NCBI GenBank assembly: GCA_963756605.1
Contig: CAVWOT010000004.1
Coordinates: forward strand, 186,001 to 250,000
Reading direction: 5' to 3'
DNA length: 64,000 nucleotides
DNA from: Bog-159 sp963756605
GTDB taxonomy: Bacteria; Acidobacteriota; Terriglobia; Bryobacterales; Bryobacteraceae
A model generated the notes under the pieces. The model was not told the DNA's origin. It did no database searches and was given only the letters and a program-made list of their open reading frames with translations. Position numbers and translations under genes: made by a program. This document shows, in pieces, positions 1 through 8,992 of this stretch; positions within the stretch are counted from its first letter, which is position 1, and each line of letters opens with the position of its first letter.

Positions 1-39
1 AAATATCAGCCCGAATGCGGCGCCTGCGATGCGCGTCAT
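1..39 (-). CDS. Partial downstream gene of the cytochrome operon (N-terminus only)
   Basis: An ATG at 39-37 overlaps the TGA stop of the multiheme cytochrome gene in the arrangement ATGA, and the frame is open to the window edge. The 13 visible residues (MTRIAGAAFGLIF) are hydrophobic, as in a signal peptide or first membrane segment. The 4-base overlap suggests translational coupling with the cytochrome gene, so it is probably another member of the respiratory operon. Too little is visible to name it. Confidence 0.45.
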   Translation of the reverse strand, partial: MTRIAGAAFGLIF

Positions 40-2067
40 TTCTTGGCCACCTCCTTATTCTGCTTCATCAGAAACGCGGTCAGCGCGCGGGCGTCTGCGT
101 CGCTCATGTCGCGATTTGGCTCGATGGTTCCGGGGCGCAAGGCTTGCGGATTCTTCAGCCAATGAAAGATCCAAGCCGCGTTGAGGCGTGCACCCACTTG
201 GGTGAGCGTCGGGCCGACATAGCCCTTGTCGTTCTGCGGATCGAGGATATGGCATGATTGGCACGCATATTTCGAATAGAACAACTGTTTGCCCAACTCC
301 ACGTCGGCCCCGGTGAACTTCGCCGCATCCAGCGCGTCGCGATCGAAGTCCGGCGTCTGATAAACCGTCAGCACGTAATCGGCGATGGTTTCCGCTTCCG
401 CATCGGTGACGTTGAAGCGCGGCATGCGGCGGATGAGCGCGGGACGCAGTGTGTTGGGGTTCTTCATGAAGCTCACCAGCCAGCGGCGCTGTACGGCGCT
501 GCCTTCCCACGTCAGGTCGGGTGCCATGTCGCCGCCACGGCCATTAATGCGGTGGCAAGTGAAGCAGTTCATATCGGCCATCAACTGGCCTGCCTTTCCG
601 GCGGGCCGATAAGCGGATTCCACTTTTCCAGCGACTCGCAACGAGGTAGGGAGCGTCCGGGCGCGCTCGGTCTGTGCCAGCAGGGCAGTGACCAGGGCAT
701 CTACCTGCGGCTCGGTCAGCGTGTATTGCGGCATTTTGGAGCCGCTGAAAGTGTGTGGCTGGCGGATCTTGGCCTGCAGATAGTCCGGCAGGGTGCGCGC
801 GACACCCGGAGCAAATACGATCTTGGCCAGCGACTCGCTGCCCACCACCGTCAGGTCCGGGGCGAAGTTGTCCGGCTTCTTGACGCCCTGAATCTCGTGG
901 CAGGAGGCGCAGCCGCGCTCAGTCACGAGCGTTTTGCCATGCGCGATTTGCGCCGCCGTGGCGGGTTCCAGGTGCACACTGGCGAGCAGGTCGGGATCTG
1001 TTTTGGCTTCCAGGAATCCGCGCAGCGGCGCGAGCATTTTCGGGTCGAACCGGTAATGCGGCATGGCCGTGTCGGGATCGTAGGTCTTGGGATTGCGCAG
1101 CCATTCGGCGAGCCAATCCGGCTTCACTTTGGAGCCGATGCGCGTCAGCTCGGGTCCCACGTCGCCGCCCACCAGCATGCCGGCCGCGTTCGTCGTAGCA
1201 TGGCAGGATGCGCAGAAGGACTCGCCGTACACGCCGGCGCCGGCCGCGGCATCGCCAGCTGCTTCAGGCCGGACCCCGGCGCCAGCCGGCAGGTATGGCG
1301 TGCTTTGTGCCATCAGGAACGCGGAGATATCGCGCGCATCTTCGTCCGTGAGCTGAAAATTCGGCATGACCGCGGACGCCGCGTAAGCTTGCGGATTCTT
1401 CAGCCAGGCGAACGTCCACTCCCGGGTGGTCTTTTCGGGCGATGTGCTCCAGACTGGGTGCGTCGGTGGTGGCCTCCAGGCGGCGGCCTTCCGGCGTCTT
1501 CAAAACATGGCACGACACGCAGGCGTAACGAGCCAGCAGCTTCCGCCCCAGATTCAACTGCGGCGTGCCGGTGAGCGTGTTCCAGTGGCACTGGCCGCAC
1601 GACGATTCCAAGTAGCGCGCGGGCAGGATGGGCTGCTCCCACGCGAGCGTGCTGCGATGCGCTTCCTCGACGTCCGTGGCAGCGCCCTGGCCGCGGTGGC
1701 ACATCACGCATCCGAACTCGGTCAGTGAATGTGGAATCTGGGGGTGCGGCCGGAAAGGCTGCATCGCCACGTCCGCCAGGCTAGCTTCCTTCAATCCCAG
1801 ATGGCAGGTGCCGCAGCGATCCGTGACGCCGAGTTCCGGCATCCAGATCTGCTGCAAGCCGCCTTGAAAACGCCGCTGCAAAGTGCCCGCTTCTCCTCTC
1901 CCGCGAATCAACCGCAGGTACCGTTGTTGATAGCGGGTCCACTCGCGGAAGCGGTCCTTGGCCGGTGCGATGGCCAAGCAGAGCAACAGGATCACGCTCA
2001 GCGAGCCGAAGGCGCGGGCGCTATCGCCGAAGAAGAATTGCCACCATTTTTGAATCGACCTTCGCAT
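36..2067 (-). CDS. Membrane-anchored octaheme cytochrome c of a bc-type complex (frameshifted)
   Basis: Electron-carrying periplasmic c-type cytochrome. After correcting one frameshift the product is about 676 residues. It has an N-terminal membrane anchor (about residues 18-36) and eight CxxCH haem motifs, near residues 85, 120, 157, 183, 285, 385, 500 and 601. The start at 2067 follows a GGAGGAG ribosome site and lies 4 bases after the cytochrome b C-terminal gene. The reading frame breaks at the run of four T (plus strand) at 1432-1435. With three instead of four, the first half (through HIARK) joins directly to the second half (TTREWTFAWLKNPQ). The C-terminal part repeats a cytochrome c unit with the pattern WLxxWLxxPxxxxPxxxMPxF. 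As read, the gene would give a truncated four-haem protein. Position and haem content suggest it takes electrons from the Rieske/cytochrome b module; this is inference from gene order. Confidence 0.8.
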
Positions 2068-2071
2068 GCGT

Positions 2072-2783
2072 TCAACTCCTCCAGGGCCAGACCCACGACC
2101 AGCCCGGACCACGGAAGAACGTGCCGATGATTGTCAGGATGGCGGCCTGCACCAGGAACCACGTCATGATCCAGAAGGAAAGCGGCTTCGAGACCAGCCA
2201 GCGCCGGAAACGCGCGGGCGACTGCGGCGAACTGCCGGCCGCCAACAGCATCAGCCCCCCGATCGCCAGCGACGGAATCAACACGGCATACACATGGAAT
2301 GCCAGCATGACGGCGCTGAACGCCGTCAGAACCCCGATGAAGATGCGCAGGCGCCGTTCGCGGTTGCGCAGCCACACACCCTCCGATTCGATGTTGATAT
2401 CGAAATAAGGGATGACGATCAACGCCGCCACCACCAGCGAGGGAATGACTACGCCGGCCACGAAGGGCGGGAAGTAGTGCAGCAGTTCCTGCAAGCCCAG
2501 AAAATACCAGGGCGCCTTGGCCGGGTTGGGCGTGTGCATGGGATCGGCCAGCTCTTCGAGTGGCGCATTCCAGATCAAGCGAAATCACGACCAGCACGAC
2601 GGCCAGAATCTCGATGGCCACGGCCGCGCGGAAGAGGCCTTCCGGATACGTCATCACCATCGAGTCGTCGTGGGCTTTCACCTGCGGCGATGTGCGGCGC
2701 GTGACGAACGCCACGCGCACCGGCGTGCGGCGGGCGTCGGAATCGAATTGCGCGGCGAATTTGGGAGGATTAGGCTCGCTCAT
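2072..2783 (-). CDS. Cytochrome b C-terminal subunit (subunit IV/PetD-like), frameshifted
   Basis: Second half of a split cytochrome b, carrying the quinol-site side of a bc/b6f-type complex. The ATG at 2783 overlaps the stop of the N-terminal cytochrome b gene (ATGA). After one frameshift correction the protein is about 236 residues: a short soluble N-terminus, one membrane helix (FRAAVAIEILAVVLVVISL), then the conserved stretch PNPAKAPWYFLGLQELLHYF and three or four further helices. The frame breaks at the AA pair at 2577-2578; with one A the helix runs straight into IWNAPLEELADP. This PNPAKxPWYFxGxQE motif is typical of PetD-like subunits. It is the second frameshift in adjacent genes of this operon, so either the complex is inactive or the sequence has errors. 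Confidence 0.8.
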
Positions 2784-3505
2784 TGGGATTCCCGATGGCC
2801 GGTGTAAAGGCCGCCGTCTTTGCGAATGCGCCAGAAGTGCACGGCGATGAACAGAATCGCCGCCAGCGGCAGGATCACGCAGTGCAGCACATAGAAGCGC
2901 AGCAGCGCGTTGGCATTTACGGTGTTGCCGCCCAGCATGAGGAAGCGGATCTTTTGACCCAACAGCGGCACCGCGGACATGATGTTCGAACCCACGGTGA
3001 TCGCCCAGTAGGCTAATTGGTCCCACGGAAGCAGGTAGCCGGTGTAGCTCAGCAACAACGTGACGATCAACAGGACGACTCCGACCACCCAGTTGAACTC
3101 GCGGGGTTTGCGGTACGCGCCTCTATAAAAAACCTTGAACATGTGGGCGAAGACCAACATCACCATGCCATGCGCCGACCAGCGGTGCAGGTTGCGCAGG
3201 AACACCCCGGCCGAGACCACGAACTGCAAGTCCTTCATGTCCGCGTAAGCCTGTGGCACGGACGGATGGTAGTAGAGCATCAACAGAATTCCCGTAACCA
3301 CCAGGATCATGAAAGTGCCGAAGCTGAGTGTACCCAGGTACCAGGTGACGCTGAATTGGAGCGCGCGCTTCCGGGCTTTTACCGAAGCCAGGTGCAGGAA
3401 GACGTTCTGTTGAATGGCCATAGCGCGGCGCAGATTGCTGGCGCCGCTCCCGCCGCGGAAGACCGAACGCCACACGTGCGTATCGCGGAGATCTTGGAGG
3501 GTCAT
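2780..3505 (-). CDS. Cytochrome b N-terminal subunit (cytochrome b6-like)
   Basis: Membrane subunit binding two b-type haems in a quinol:cytochrome c oxidoreductase. The product is 241 residues with four predicted membrane helices. Both haem-ligand histidine pairs are visible: the first in NLHRWSAHGM...FAHMF (spacing H-x13-H) and the second in VLHCVILP...AVHFW (H-x14-H, the b6 type). The motif SYTGYLLPWDQLAYWA is the classic cytochrome b Qo-side signature. The length fits cytochrome b6 rather than full-length mitochondrial cytochrome b, so the C-terminal half is the separate downstream gene. Its start sits at the Rieske gene's stop, consistent with one polycistronic mRNA. Confidence 0.93.
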   Translation of the reverse strand: MTLQDLRDTHVWRSVFRGGSGASNLRRAMAIQQNVFLHLASVKARKRALQFSVTWYLGTLSFGTFMILVVTGILLMLYYHPSVPQAYADMKDLQFVVSAGVFLRNLHRWSAHGMVMLVFAHMFKVFYRGAYRKPREFNWVVGVVLLIVTLLLSYTGYLLPWDQLAYWAITVGSNIMSAVPLLGQKIRFLMLGGNTVNANALLRFYVLHCVILPLAAILFIAVHFWRIRKDGGLYTGHRESQ

Positions 3506-3975
3506 TATGTCCTCAAATACTGCTTCTGCGGAATGATGGTGGCGCGGTCCACCAGCAGTTCGCCGTCATCGCCGAGCCATACCTTCAGCCAGGGCAGCCC
3601 GCGCGGCGCGGGTCCTTCGAGCTTTGCGCCCAACTCGCTGAATTTGCTGCCGTGACAGGGGCAGGTGATGATTCCTCGATCGGCGTTCCATCCGGTCAGA
3701 CACCCGAGGTGGGTGCAAGTGGCGGACAGGGCGTAAAATCCTTCCGCTCCGTGAATGATGTAGATGCCGGCTTCCAGGTTCTGGGTAACAGAACCTCGCG
3801 GATAGTTCTCCGGCTTTCCCACGTTGGCGATGGGGGATGGCTCGTAGAGCACGTTGGGCGACAAGTATGAGTATCCGAACACCGCCGCGCCCGCGCAGGC
3901 CACCGTCACCGAACCAACGCCGAGCTTGATGAAAGCTTCGCGCCGGGTAGGTTGTGATTTGTCTTCATCTGGCAT
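3505..3975 (-). CDS. Rieske [2Fe-2S] iron-sulfur protein
   Basis: High-potential iron-sulfur subunit of the bc-type complex that passes electrons from quinol to cytochrome c. The protein is 156 residues from the ATG at 3975, which follows the ribosome site GAAGGAG. The two cluster-binding boxes are present: CTHLGC (residues 87-92) and CPCHGS (105-110). An N-terminal twin-arginine motif, RREAFIKLG, precedes one hydrophobic segment (about residues 18-38), so it should be Tat-exported and stay membrane-anchored. A longer frame to 4038 has no ribosome site and overlaps the upstream gene, so I rejected it. It lies one base after the stop of the flavoprotein gene and directly before cytochrome b6. 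Confidence 0.93.
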   Translation of the reverse strand: MPDEDKSQPTRREAFIKLGVGSVTVACAGAAVFGYSYLSPNVLYEPSPIANVGKPENYPRGSVTQNLEAGIYIIHGAEGFYALSATCTHLGCLTGWNADRGIITCPCHGSKFSELGAKLEGPAPRGLPWLKVWLGDDGELLVDRATIIPQKQYLRT

Positions 3976-3976
3976 T

Positions 3977-5926
3977 TTATTGCTCCTTCGGGAGGGCCGC
4001 CTGAAAGGCGGCTGGGGCCACGATTGGCCGCCCCACAATGCTGTACGCCTCCATGGTGATCACGTTCACGGGGCACCGCTCGGCGCACAAGCCGCATCGG
4101 ATGCAGCGTGTTTCGTCCTTAAGCATGGCCGAGCCCTTGATTGCGCCCAATTCCTGGGCGGCCACATCGTCTAATTCCACGCGATAGAGCGGCTCATTCT
4201 GTTGGATCTGTTCCAGCACTTCCGGCGGAAACTCGATCTGCTCCAGCGGCACCAGGCGCAGGCATTCCTCGGGGCAGACATCCGCGCAACCGCCGCACAG
4301 AATGCACTGCGAGCCGTCCGGTTCGTTGCCTTCGAAAACCGTGTTGATCCAGCAGCGCAGGCAACGGCGGGCCTCCGCCATGGCGGACTGCTCATCGAAT
4401 CCAATCTCCACTTCCGTCACGCCCGTGCGGCGCTCCAAGGGCAGCATGGGCACAGGCTGGCGCGACAGGTTCATGTAATCCCCGAACATCTTGTGGTGAT
4501 CGAGCACCTCGACCACGACTTCCGGTTCCGGATGCGGGCGCCCGGTGAGATATTCATCTATGGCGACGGAGATGCGCTTGCCGTCGCCGACGCTATCAAT
4601 GATCAGGCGCGGGCCGAATACGCAATCTCCACCGGCGAAGACGCCGGGCGCGGAGGTCATGAGCGTTTGGCGATCGGCTACGATCAGTCCGCGGGGCGAT
4701 ACCTTCACGCCGTCTTCGGGTTTCAGAAAGTCGAGATTGGGCGCCTGGCCGATGGCCAGGATCACGGTGTCGCATTCGATGACGGATTCGCTCCGATCTT
4801 CGAACGCCGGGTTAAATCGGCCGTTCGCATCGAACACATATTTGGTTTGCAATGTTTCGAGGCCAATCACTCTGCCATCGCGGCCCACGATCCGATGCGG
4901 CCCCTGGCCGTCGTGCAGCAGGATGCCTTCGGTCTCGGCCTCTTCTATTTCTTCCAATGCGGCCGGCATCTCGTGGCGTTTTTCCAGACAGACGATGCCG
5001 ACCTCCTGCGCGCCCAACCGCAGGGCCGACAGCGAAACGTCCACCATCTCGTGGGCCGCCACCGCGGCCACGTTCTCATCGGCGGGCACCGCTCCCTCGG
5101 GCGCGCCGCCGTGCTGCCGAAGGACTTCACGGGCGGCCGAACGCGCCACGTCCATGGCCACGTTGCCACCGCCGATGACCACCACTTTTTTGCCTATGGT
5201 GAAACGATAGCCCAGGTTGGCGTTCAGCAGAAACTCGACCGCTTTGTGTACGCCATCCAGATCCACGCCGGGAATTGACAGGTCCCGGCTGCGGTGCGCG
5301 CCGACCGCGATGACGACCGCGTCAAAGCCCTCGCTGCGCAGCCCGGCAATGGTGAAGTCGCGTCCCGCCGCGTGATTCAGCTTCAGAGTAATATCGCCAG
5401 TTTCCAGAATCTCGCGGACTTGCGCCTCCACCACGCTACGCGGCAGACGGTATTCGGGAATGCCCAGCTTGAGCATCCCGCCGGCCACCGGGGCGGCTTC
5501 GAAGATGGTGACCGAGTAGCCCATCAGGCCCAGATCGTGCGCCGCCGAGAGACCCACAGGACCGCTGCCCACCACCGCCACGCGGAATGGCTGGGGCGCG
5601 GCGCGCTCCCGCTTCAGTTGCAAAGGGTGGCGGGACTCCGGACCGTAGCGCTCAGTGAGCAGGCGCTTGAGGGCGCGAATCTGGATGGGCTTGTCTACGG
5701 CGCCGCGGCGGCAGGCCGTTTCGCAGGGATGCGCGCAAACCCGACCGCAAATGCTGGCCATGGGGTTGGGCTCGCGGGCGTAACGATACGCTTCCTCGAA
5801 CCGGCCTTCCGCGATGAGCGAAACATAACGGCCCGCGTTGGTGCCGGCCGGACATGCCATCATGCACGGAAAATTACTGTCGAGCCAGGCGCGGTCCACT
5901 TGTTTTTCGCGAATGCGAGTCAGCAT
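3977..5926 (-). CDS. GltD-like FAD/NAD(P) oxidoreductase with two ferredoxin-type [4Fe-4S] regions
   Basis: Soluble flavoprotein of about 649 residues. Order of parts: an N-terminal Cys-rich glutamate-synthase small-subunit domain (CMMACPAGTNAGRY; CGRVCAHPCETACRRG), an FAD-binding Rossmann motif (VGSGPVGLSAAHDLG), a second nucleotide-binding motif (VVIGGGNVAMDVARSA), the APGVFAGGD motif of this family, then ferredoxin motifs CILCGGCADVCPEECL and CIRCGLCAERCPVNVI. I chose the start at 5926 (MLTRIREKQ); the frame is open upstream to a TTG at 5962. Proteins of this build move electrons between NAD(P)H, flavin and Fe-S partners. Here it leads a Rieske/cytochrome b operon, so an NAD(P)- or ferredoxin-linked role at the complex is inferred. 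It need not make glutamate: no gltB-like large subunit is nearby. Confidence 0.85.
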   Translation of the reverse strand: MLTRIREKQVDRAWLDSNFPCMMACPAGTNAGRYVSLIAEGRFEEAYRYAREPNPMASICGRVCAHPCETACRRGAVDKPIQIRALKRLLTERYGPESRHPLQLKRERAAPQPFRVAVVGSGPVGLSAAHDLGLMGYSVTIFEAAPVAGGMLKLGIPEYRLPRSVVEAQVREILETGDITLKLNHAAGRDFTIAGLRSEGFDAVVIAVGAHRSRDLSIPGVDLDGVHKAVEFLLNANLGYRFTIGKKVVVIGGGNVAMDVARSAAREVLRQHGGAPEGAVPADENVAAVAAHEMVDVSLSALRLGAQEVGIVCLEKRHEMPAALEEIEEAETEGILLHDGQGPHRIVGRDGRVIGLETLQTKYVFDANGRFNPAFEDRSESVIECDTVILAIGQAPNLDFLKPEDGVKVSPRGLIVADRQTLMTSAPGVFAGGDCVFGPRLIIDSVGDGKRISVAIDEYLTGRPHPEPEVVVEVLDHHKMFGDYMNLSRQPVPMLPLERRTGVTEVEIGFDEQSAMAEARRCLRCWINTVFEGNEPDGSQCILCGGCADVCPEECLRLVPLEQIEFPPEVLEQIQQNEPLYRVELDDVAAQELGAIKGSAMLKDETRCIRCGLCAERCPVNVITMEAYSIVGRPIVAPAAFQAALPKEQ

Positions 5927-5987
5927 GGAGGTTCCACGAAGGAGAAGTGGGCAGGCCAGCAAACCACGGCCCGCCCCAAAGCGATGT

Positions 5988-6575
5988 TCACTTCCCGAGG
6001 GAGAAGTCCACCGTCACGTCACCACCGACCGTAACGGGCTTGGACTGAGACTTCATACCCTCGTGCCAGGTGATGAGAGTATAGGTGCCGGCTGGCACGT
6101 CGGCGATTGTGAAATTACCGGCGGCGTCTGTTTCGGCGAAATACGGCGTGGGCGTGACGATGAGGAAGCCGGACATCTCGGGATGGACGTTGCACAGCAA
6201 TGGCACTGCTCCCGCTTTGTCGAACTTGAAGTTGCGGACTTGCCCCTTGGGCCACGTGCCGAGGTTATGGCTGTCCTTCTTGTTGCCCGCTATGCTAGGC
6301 CAGAATACGTTGTGCGCCACGTTGTCGCTGTTCTGGAAGTCCACGGTGGCGCCCACCGGGAGGACCAGCACGTGCGGTTGGAACAGAACAGCCTTCTGAT
6401 CCATAACGAAATGTTTTTCAGGAGCGGGGAAAGTCTTTCCGGGAATGGCGTCGATATAGACGACCGTGATGCCCTTTCCTCCGGTGACTTTACCGGCGAT
6501 GCTGGCCGCTTGGAGTGCGCAGCCGGCAGGGAGGATCAATAGGAGAGTCGTTAGAAGCGATTTTGTGATTTTCAT
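5988..6575 (-). CDS. Exported cupredoxin-like copper protein with a C-terminal regulatory-like fold
   Basis: Predicted periplasmic type-1 copper electron carrier of 195 residues. A signal peptide covers roughly residues 1-23. Candidate copper ligands are H88 (in DNVAHNVFW), C128, H131 and M134 (in LLCNVHPEM); the His...Cys-x2-His-x2-Met spacing is the usual blue-copper pattern. The C-terminal 45 residues (ETDAAGNFTIADVPAGTYTL) look like a carboxypeptidase-regulatory-type beta domain. The start at 6575 gives the cleanest signal peptide; an in-frame ATG at 6587 is possible. The gene lies between the flavoprotein and the outer-membrane cytochrome, so it could shuttle electrons between them, which is inference. 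Confidence 0.8.
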   Translation of the reverse strand: MKITKSLLTTLLLILPAGCALQAASIAGKVTGGKGITVVYIDAIPGKTFPAPEKHFVMDQKAVLFQPHVLVLPVGATVDFQNSDNVAHNVFWPSIAGNKKDSHNLGTWPKGQVRNFKFDKAGAVPLLCNVHPEMSGFLIVTPTPYFAETDAAGNFTIADVPAGTYTLITWHEGMKSQSKPVTVGGDVTVDFSLGK

Positions 6576-6615
6576 AGTCCTGACCATAGTTTGTCTGAGT
6601 CTGAGCTTCGCCCGA

Positions 6616-8016
6616 TCAGAACATGAAGCGGGCGAGCACGTATATTGAGTTATTTCCGCTGGCATTGCGGCCGGCTGCATCGTAATTCGTCGCGGCGCCA
6701 TTGAACCGAAGGTATCCCGTATATTGCGCGGCGAGATCTATGTTCATCACCGGCCACCACGAGAGATTCAGGATGTACCCGTTGCTCCGCGGGTCGCCGT
6801 TGGCGCTCCCGGTTACGGGAGCCTGCGCGTAGAGCAACGGATCCGGCGTGCCCGTGATACTGAACCAGCCGCCGGTGAACGAAACACGATTGCCGAAATG
6901 GTATGCGGCGTTGGTCTGAACGGTGTCCAGGTGATGTTCGAGTCCGGATGCCGCGCCACCTCCGAAGCTTGCATTCAGCGTCGAATCCTGATGAATGTAG
7001 GTGCCACGCAACGAGAAGGTGTCGGTGCAGGGCGGGGTCTCGCAAACTGTGCCCGGGGCGATACTGGGCAGACTGCGATCGTATTGAAAGTCTGCCGCCG
7101 TGTCCGTGTAGCCGTCCCTTAGACCGATGATTCCGTTCGGTGTCGATTCCATGTGCATGCCGTAGGTCCCGACCTCCAGGTAGTTGTTCTTGCTGGGGTG
7201 CTGCCAGGCGGCACGCCAGTAGGGAGCCACGCCGCGGATGTTGAAGTTGTAATTGGCGCCAACGGGAGGTTGCGGGCCGCCTACGTGCTCCGAGCGGTAA
7301 ACGGTGGCCGCCAGATACCAATGATTGCTCCACAGGCCATAGGCGCCAATACCGGCAACGTCTTGCGCCAGCGGTCCATTAATCACTGCCGCCGCCAGCG
7401 GCGTGGGAGCCACGTCAGTTGAGATGAACGGAAAACCCCATGCCGGCGTGCTGCTCCACAGGTCCTCCAGCGTCGGATTGTTGTTGAGGGTAATGCCGTA
7501 GTGCAGATCCTTGCCAAAGAGAAAAGTGTGGTTGGCATACCGGATATCGGTATTGTCCATGCTGAAATGGTCGCCCCTCGTGTCGTAGGTTACCTGCAGA
7601 AAGCTGCCGACGTGCGACGACCAAGCGCCGGCCAGCCAGAGAGAGATATCCTGGGGAAACTCAAAATTGCCATTTTGGGTTCCGGGCTGTGGCGCGTTGG
7701 TCGAGGTGAACGATGTTTCGAACCACGCCGAGAGCGGCAAGCTGGCGAGAATGTCCAGCGGAGTCGATTTCTTGGTCTTCTCCGTAGTAACGGTCGGCAC
7801 GAGTTTCAGCGTGTATCCGTTGAGCTTGAAATCCCTCCCTTCCTGCGTAAGTTCGGGAGGTGTTGTATGGCACTTGGCGCAGGCATAGCCCGTTTGACGG
7901 GCATAACTCGGGACTGCGGAAGCCGGTTGCGAGAACGTAGTCAATAAAACGACGGGAGCCGCCGCCCCGATCACCAAGGCTGCGCGTCGGATTGTGTTCG
8001 ATTGCTTGCTGGGCAT
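6616..8016 (-). CDS. Cyc2-like outer-membrane monoheme cytochrome-porin
   Basis: Predicted outer-membrane beta-barrel with one N-terminal c-type haem, 466 residues. A signal peptide ends near residue 34 (QPASA). The motif VPSYARQTGYACAKCH (haem CAKCH at residues 46-50) is followed by PPELTQEGRDFKLNGYTL. This closely resembles the AxPxFARQTGxxCxxCH...LTxFGRxFKLxGYT signature of Cyc2 iron-oxidase porins, quoted from memory. The rest is alternating amphipathic strands ending in aromatic F (LARFMF), as in outer-membrane barrels. The start at 8016 is set by the site AGGGAG six bases upstream; ATG 8022 is too close to it. Related monoheme barrels of unknown function share the N-terminal signature, so iron oxidation is only one reading. 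Confidence 0.75.
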   Translation of the reverse strand: MPSKQSNTIRRAALVIGAAAPVVLLTTFSQPASAVPSYARQTGYACAKCHTTPPELTQEGRDFKLNGYTLKLVPTVTTEKTKKSTPLDILASLPLSAWFETSFTSTNAPQPGTQNGNFEFPQDISLWLAGAWSSHVGSFLQVTYDTRGDHFSMDNTDIRYANHTFLFGKDLHYGITLNNNPTLEDLWSSTPAWGFPFISTDVAPTPLAAAVINGPLAQDVAGIGAYGLWSNHWYLAATVYRSEHVGGPQPPVGANYNFNIRGVAPYWRAAWQHPSKNNYLEVGTYGMHMESTPNGIIGLRDGYTDTAADFQYDRSLPSIAPGTVCETPPCTDTFSLRGTYIHQDSTLNASFGGGAASGLEHHLDTVQTNAAYHFGNRVSFTGGWFSITGTPDPLLYAQAPVTGSANGDPRSNGYILNLSWWPVMNIDLAAQYTGYLRFNGAATNYDAAGRNASGNNSIYVLARFMF

Positions 8017-8484
8017 GATCATCTCCCTAAAATCCTCGGGCTGTGGACAAAAAAAAGGGACCGCTGGAGTCCTTGACCGGTCGATAATTTTGCGCAATCC
8101 AGAAATTCTCAGGGCAAACCTCATTGACTCCGAGTTTTAGCATCGCCTCTGCTGGTGTCGCAGCCATCCGCATCTGGGTATCCAAAACATAAATCCTTTG
8201 TTTGGAGTTCAGCCCGTCTCGATGGCTAAGGCCGGTGGGGTAAGGGACCCCTGACATCCGATGGCGCAATGGGGCAAATAGCGCACCGTAAGCCACCAAA
8301 TGGTCTCGCAGTCCTATCGTATTGGGTGGTTTGGCCGCCTGCACAAGTGCGCCAAAGGTTCAAAAGGACGAACGGGTTTGCAGTTCGCGCATGACTGACG
8401 GGCAAAGAAGAGAAGGCTGCCGGCAACCAGGGATTTGACGTCTGCTCCATAAGATGGGCAGCAAGGAGTCAGCGGCTCCGGACT
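8017..8484 (-). other. Long leader/intergenic stretch upstream of the Cyc2-like gene
   Basis: No gene is supported in these roughly 470 bases. One open frame (8027-8344, minus) has no family resemblance. On the minus strand, bases 8074-8049 form a short GGAC...GTCC hairpin followed by eight T, about 30 bases before the Cyc2-like ribosome site. This could act as a weak terminator or attenuator in a leader. I checked for GEMM-type c-di-GMP riboswitch features, because cytochrome genes sometimes carry them, and did not find the conserved core. Confidence 0.3.
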
Positions 8485-8825
8485 TTAGGTGGGCATTATG
8501 GATGGCATCACCGCGTCGATCTGTTTATACTCAGATTGCCAGGACGGCCAGACGTAATAGATGAACGCGGCCTCGGTCGTGCCTCCCACTTCGATCGCTA
8601 CGGACGTTCCTCCGAGCGTGGTCGGCGGCGGATACGTGGCCCAGTCGGCGGTAACGGCGGAGGCTTGCCCGCCGGTCACCAGAAGCGCGAAAAACGCCCC
8701 TGCGCAATCGAGGAATTGGGCAGCGGCGGATAAATGTAACTGGCCGCATTGGTGATGAATGTGACCGAGAGTTGCGCCTGCGCCATCCCTACCAGAATCC
8801 CAGCAGTGAATACGACTTTGGACAC
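8485..8825 (-). pseudogene. Decayed Solibacter-type secreted surface-domain protein
   Basis: Remnant of a short exported protein. From GTG 8825, preceded by GGAGG, the frame reads a signal peptide (VVFTAGILVGMAQAQ) and then FITNAASYIYPPLPNSSIAQG. It continues in the next frame as AFFALLVTGG and then PPPTTLGGTSVAIEVGGTT. The two frames join if the run of four C (plus strand) at 8697-8700 had five. The sequence recalls the domain found in many copies in Solibacter and Bryobacter proteins (NAASY...LPNSxIAQGS...FGTNLGPA...PLPTTLxGTSV), recognised from memory. The FGTNLGPA section is shortened and the end is garbled (YYVWPSWQSEYKQIDAVMP), so real decay is likely besides the frameshift. Confidence 0.6.
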
Positions 8826-8992
8826 ATCGAGTACCTCCGTGCACGCGAGTAAAACGGGTTCTTGACAAATATTAGTGAACTAACGGACGGTTTCGTTACA
8901 AAACGCCGATAACCGTGCGCTGCCCATCAGCACACCACCCGGGCACCGATCCATCGCTCCTGCGCGCCCGTCCGAAGGCGTATACGCGCCGC

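Noticed and set aside
258..1574. 438-residue open frame on the plus strand
   Set aside because: It lies opposite the octaheme cytochrome, whose CxxCH motifs are convincing; the plus-strand translation has no features.
8027..8344. Open frame on the minus strand in the Cyc2-like leader
   Set aside because: No family features and no ribosome site; it overlaps the likely leader hairpin.
8017..8484. GEMM-type riboswitch in the leader
   Set aside because: A short CTGCAAACC stretch is present but the GACGCAAAGCC core is missing.
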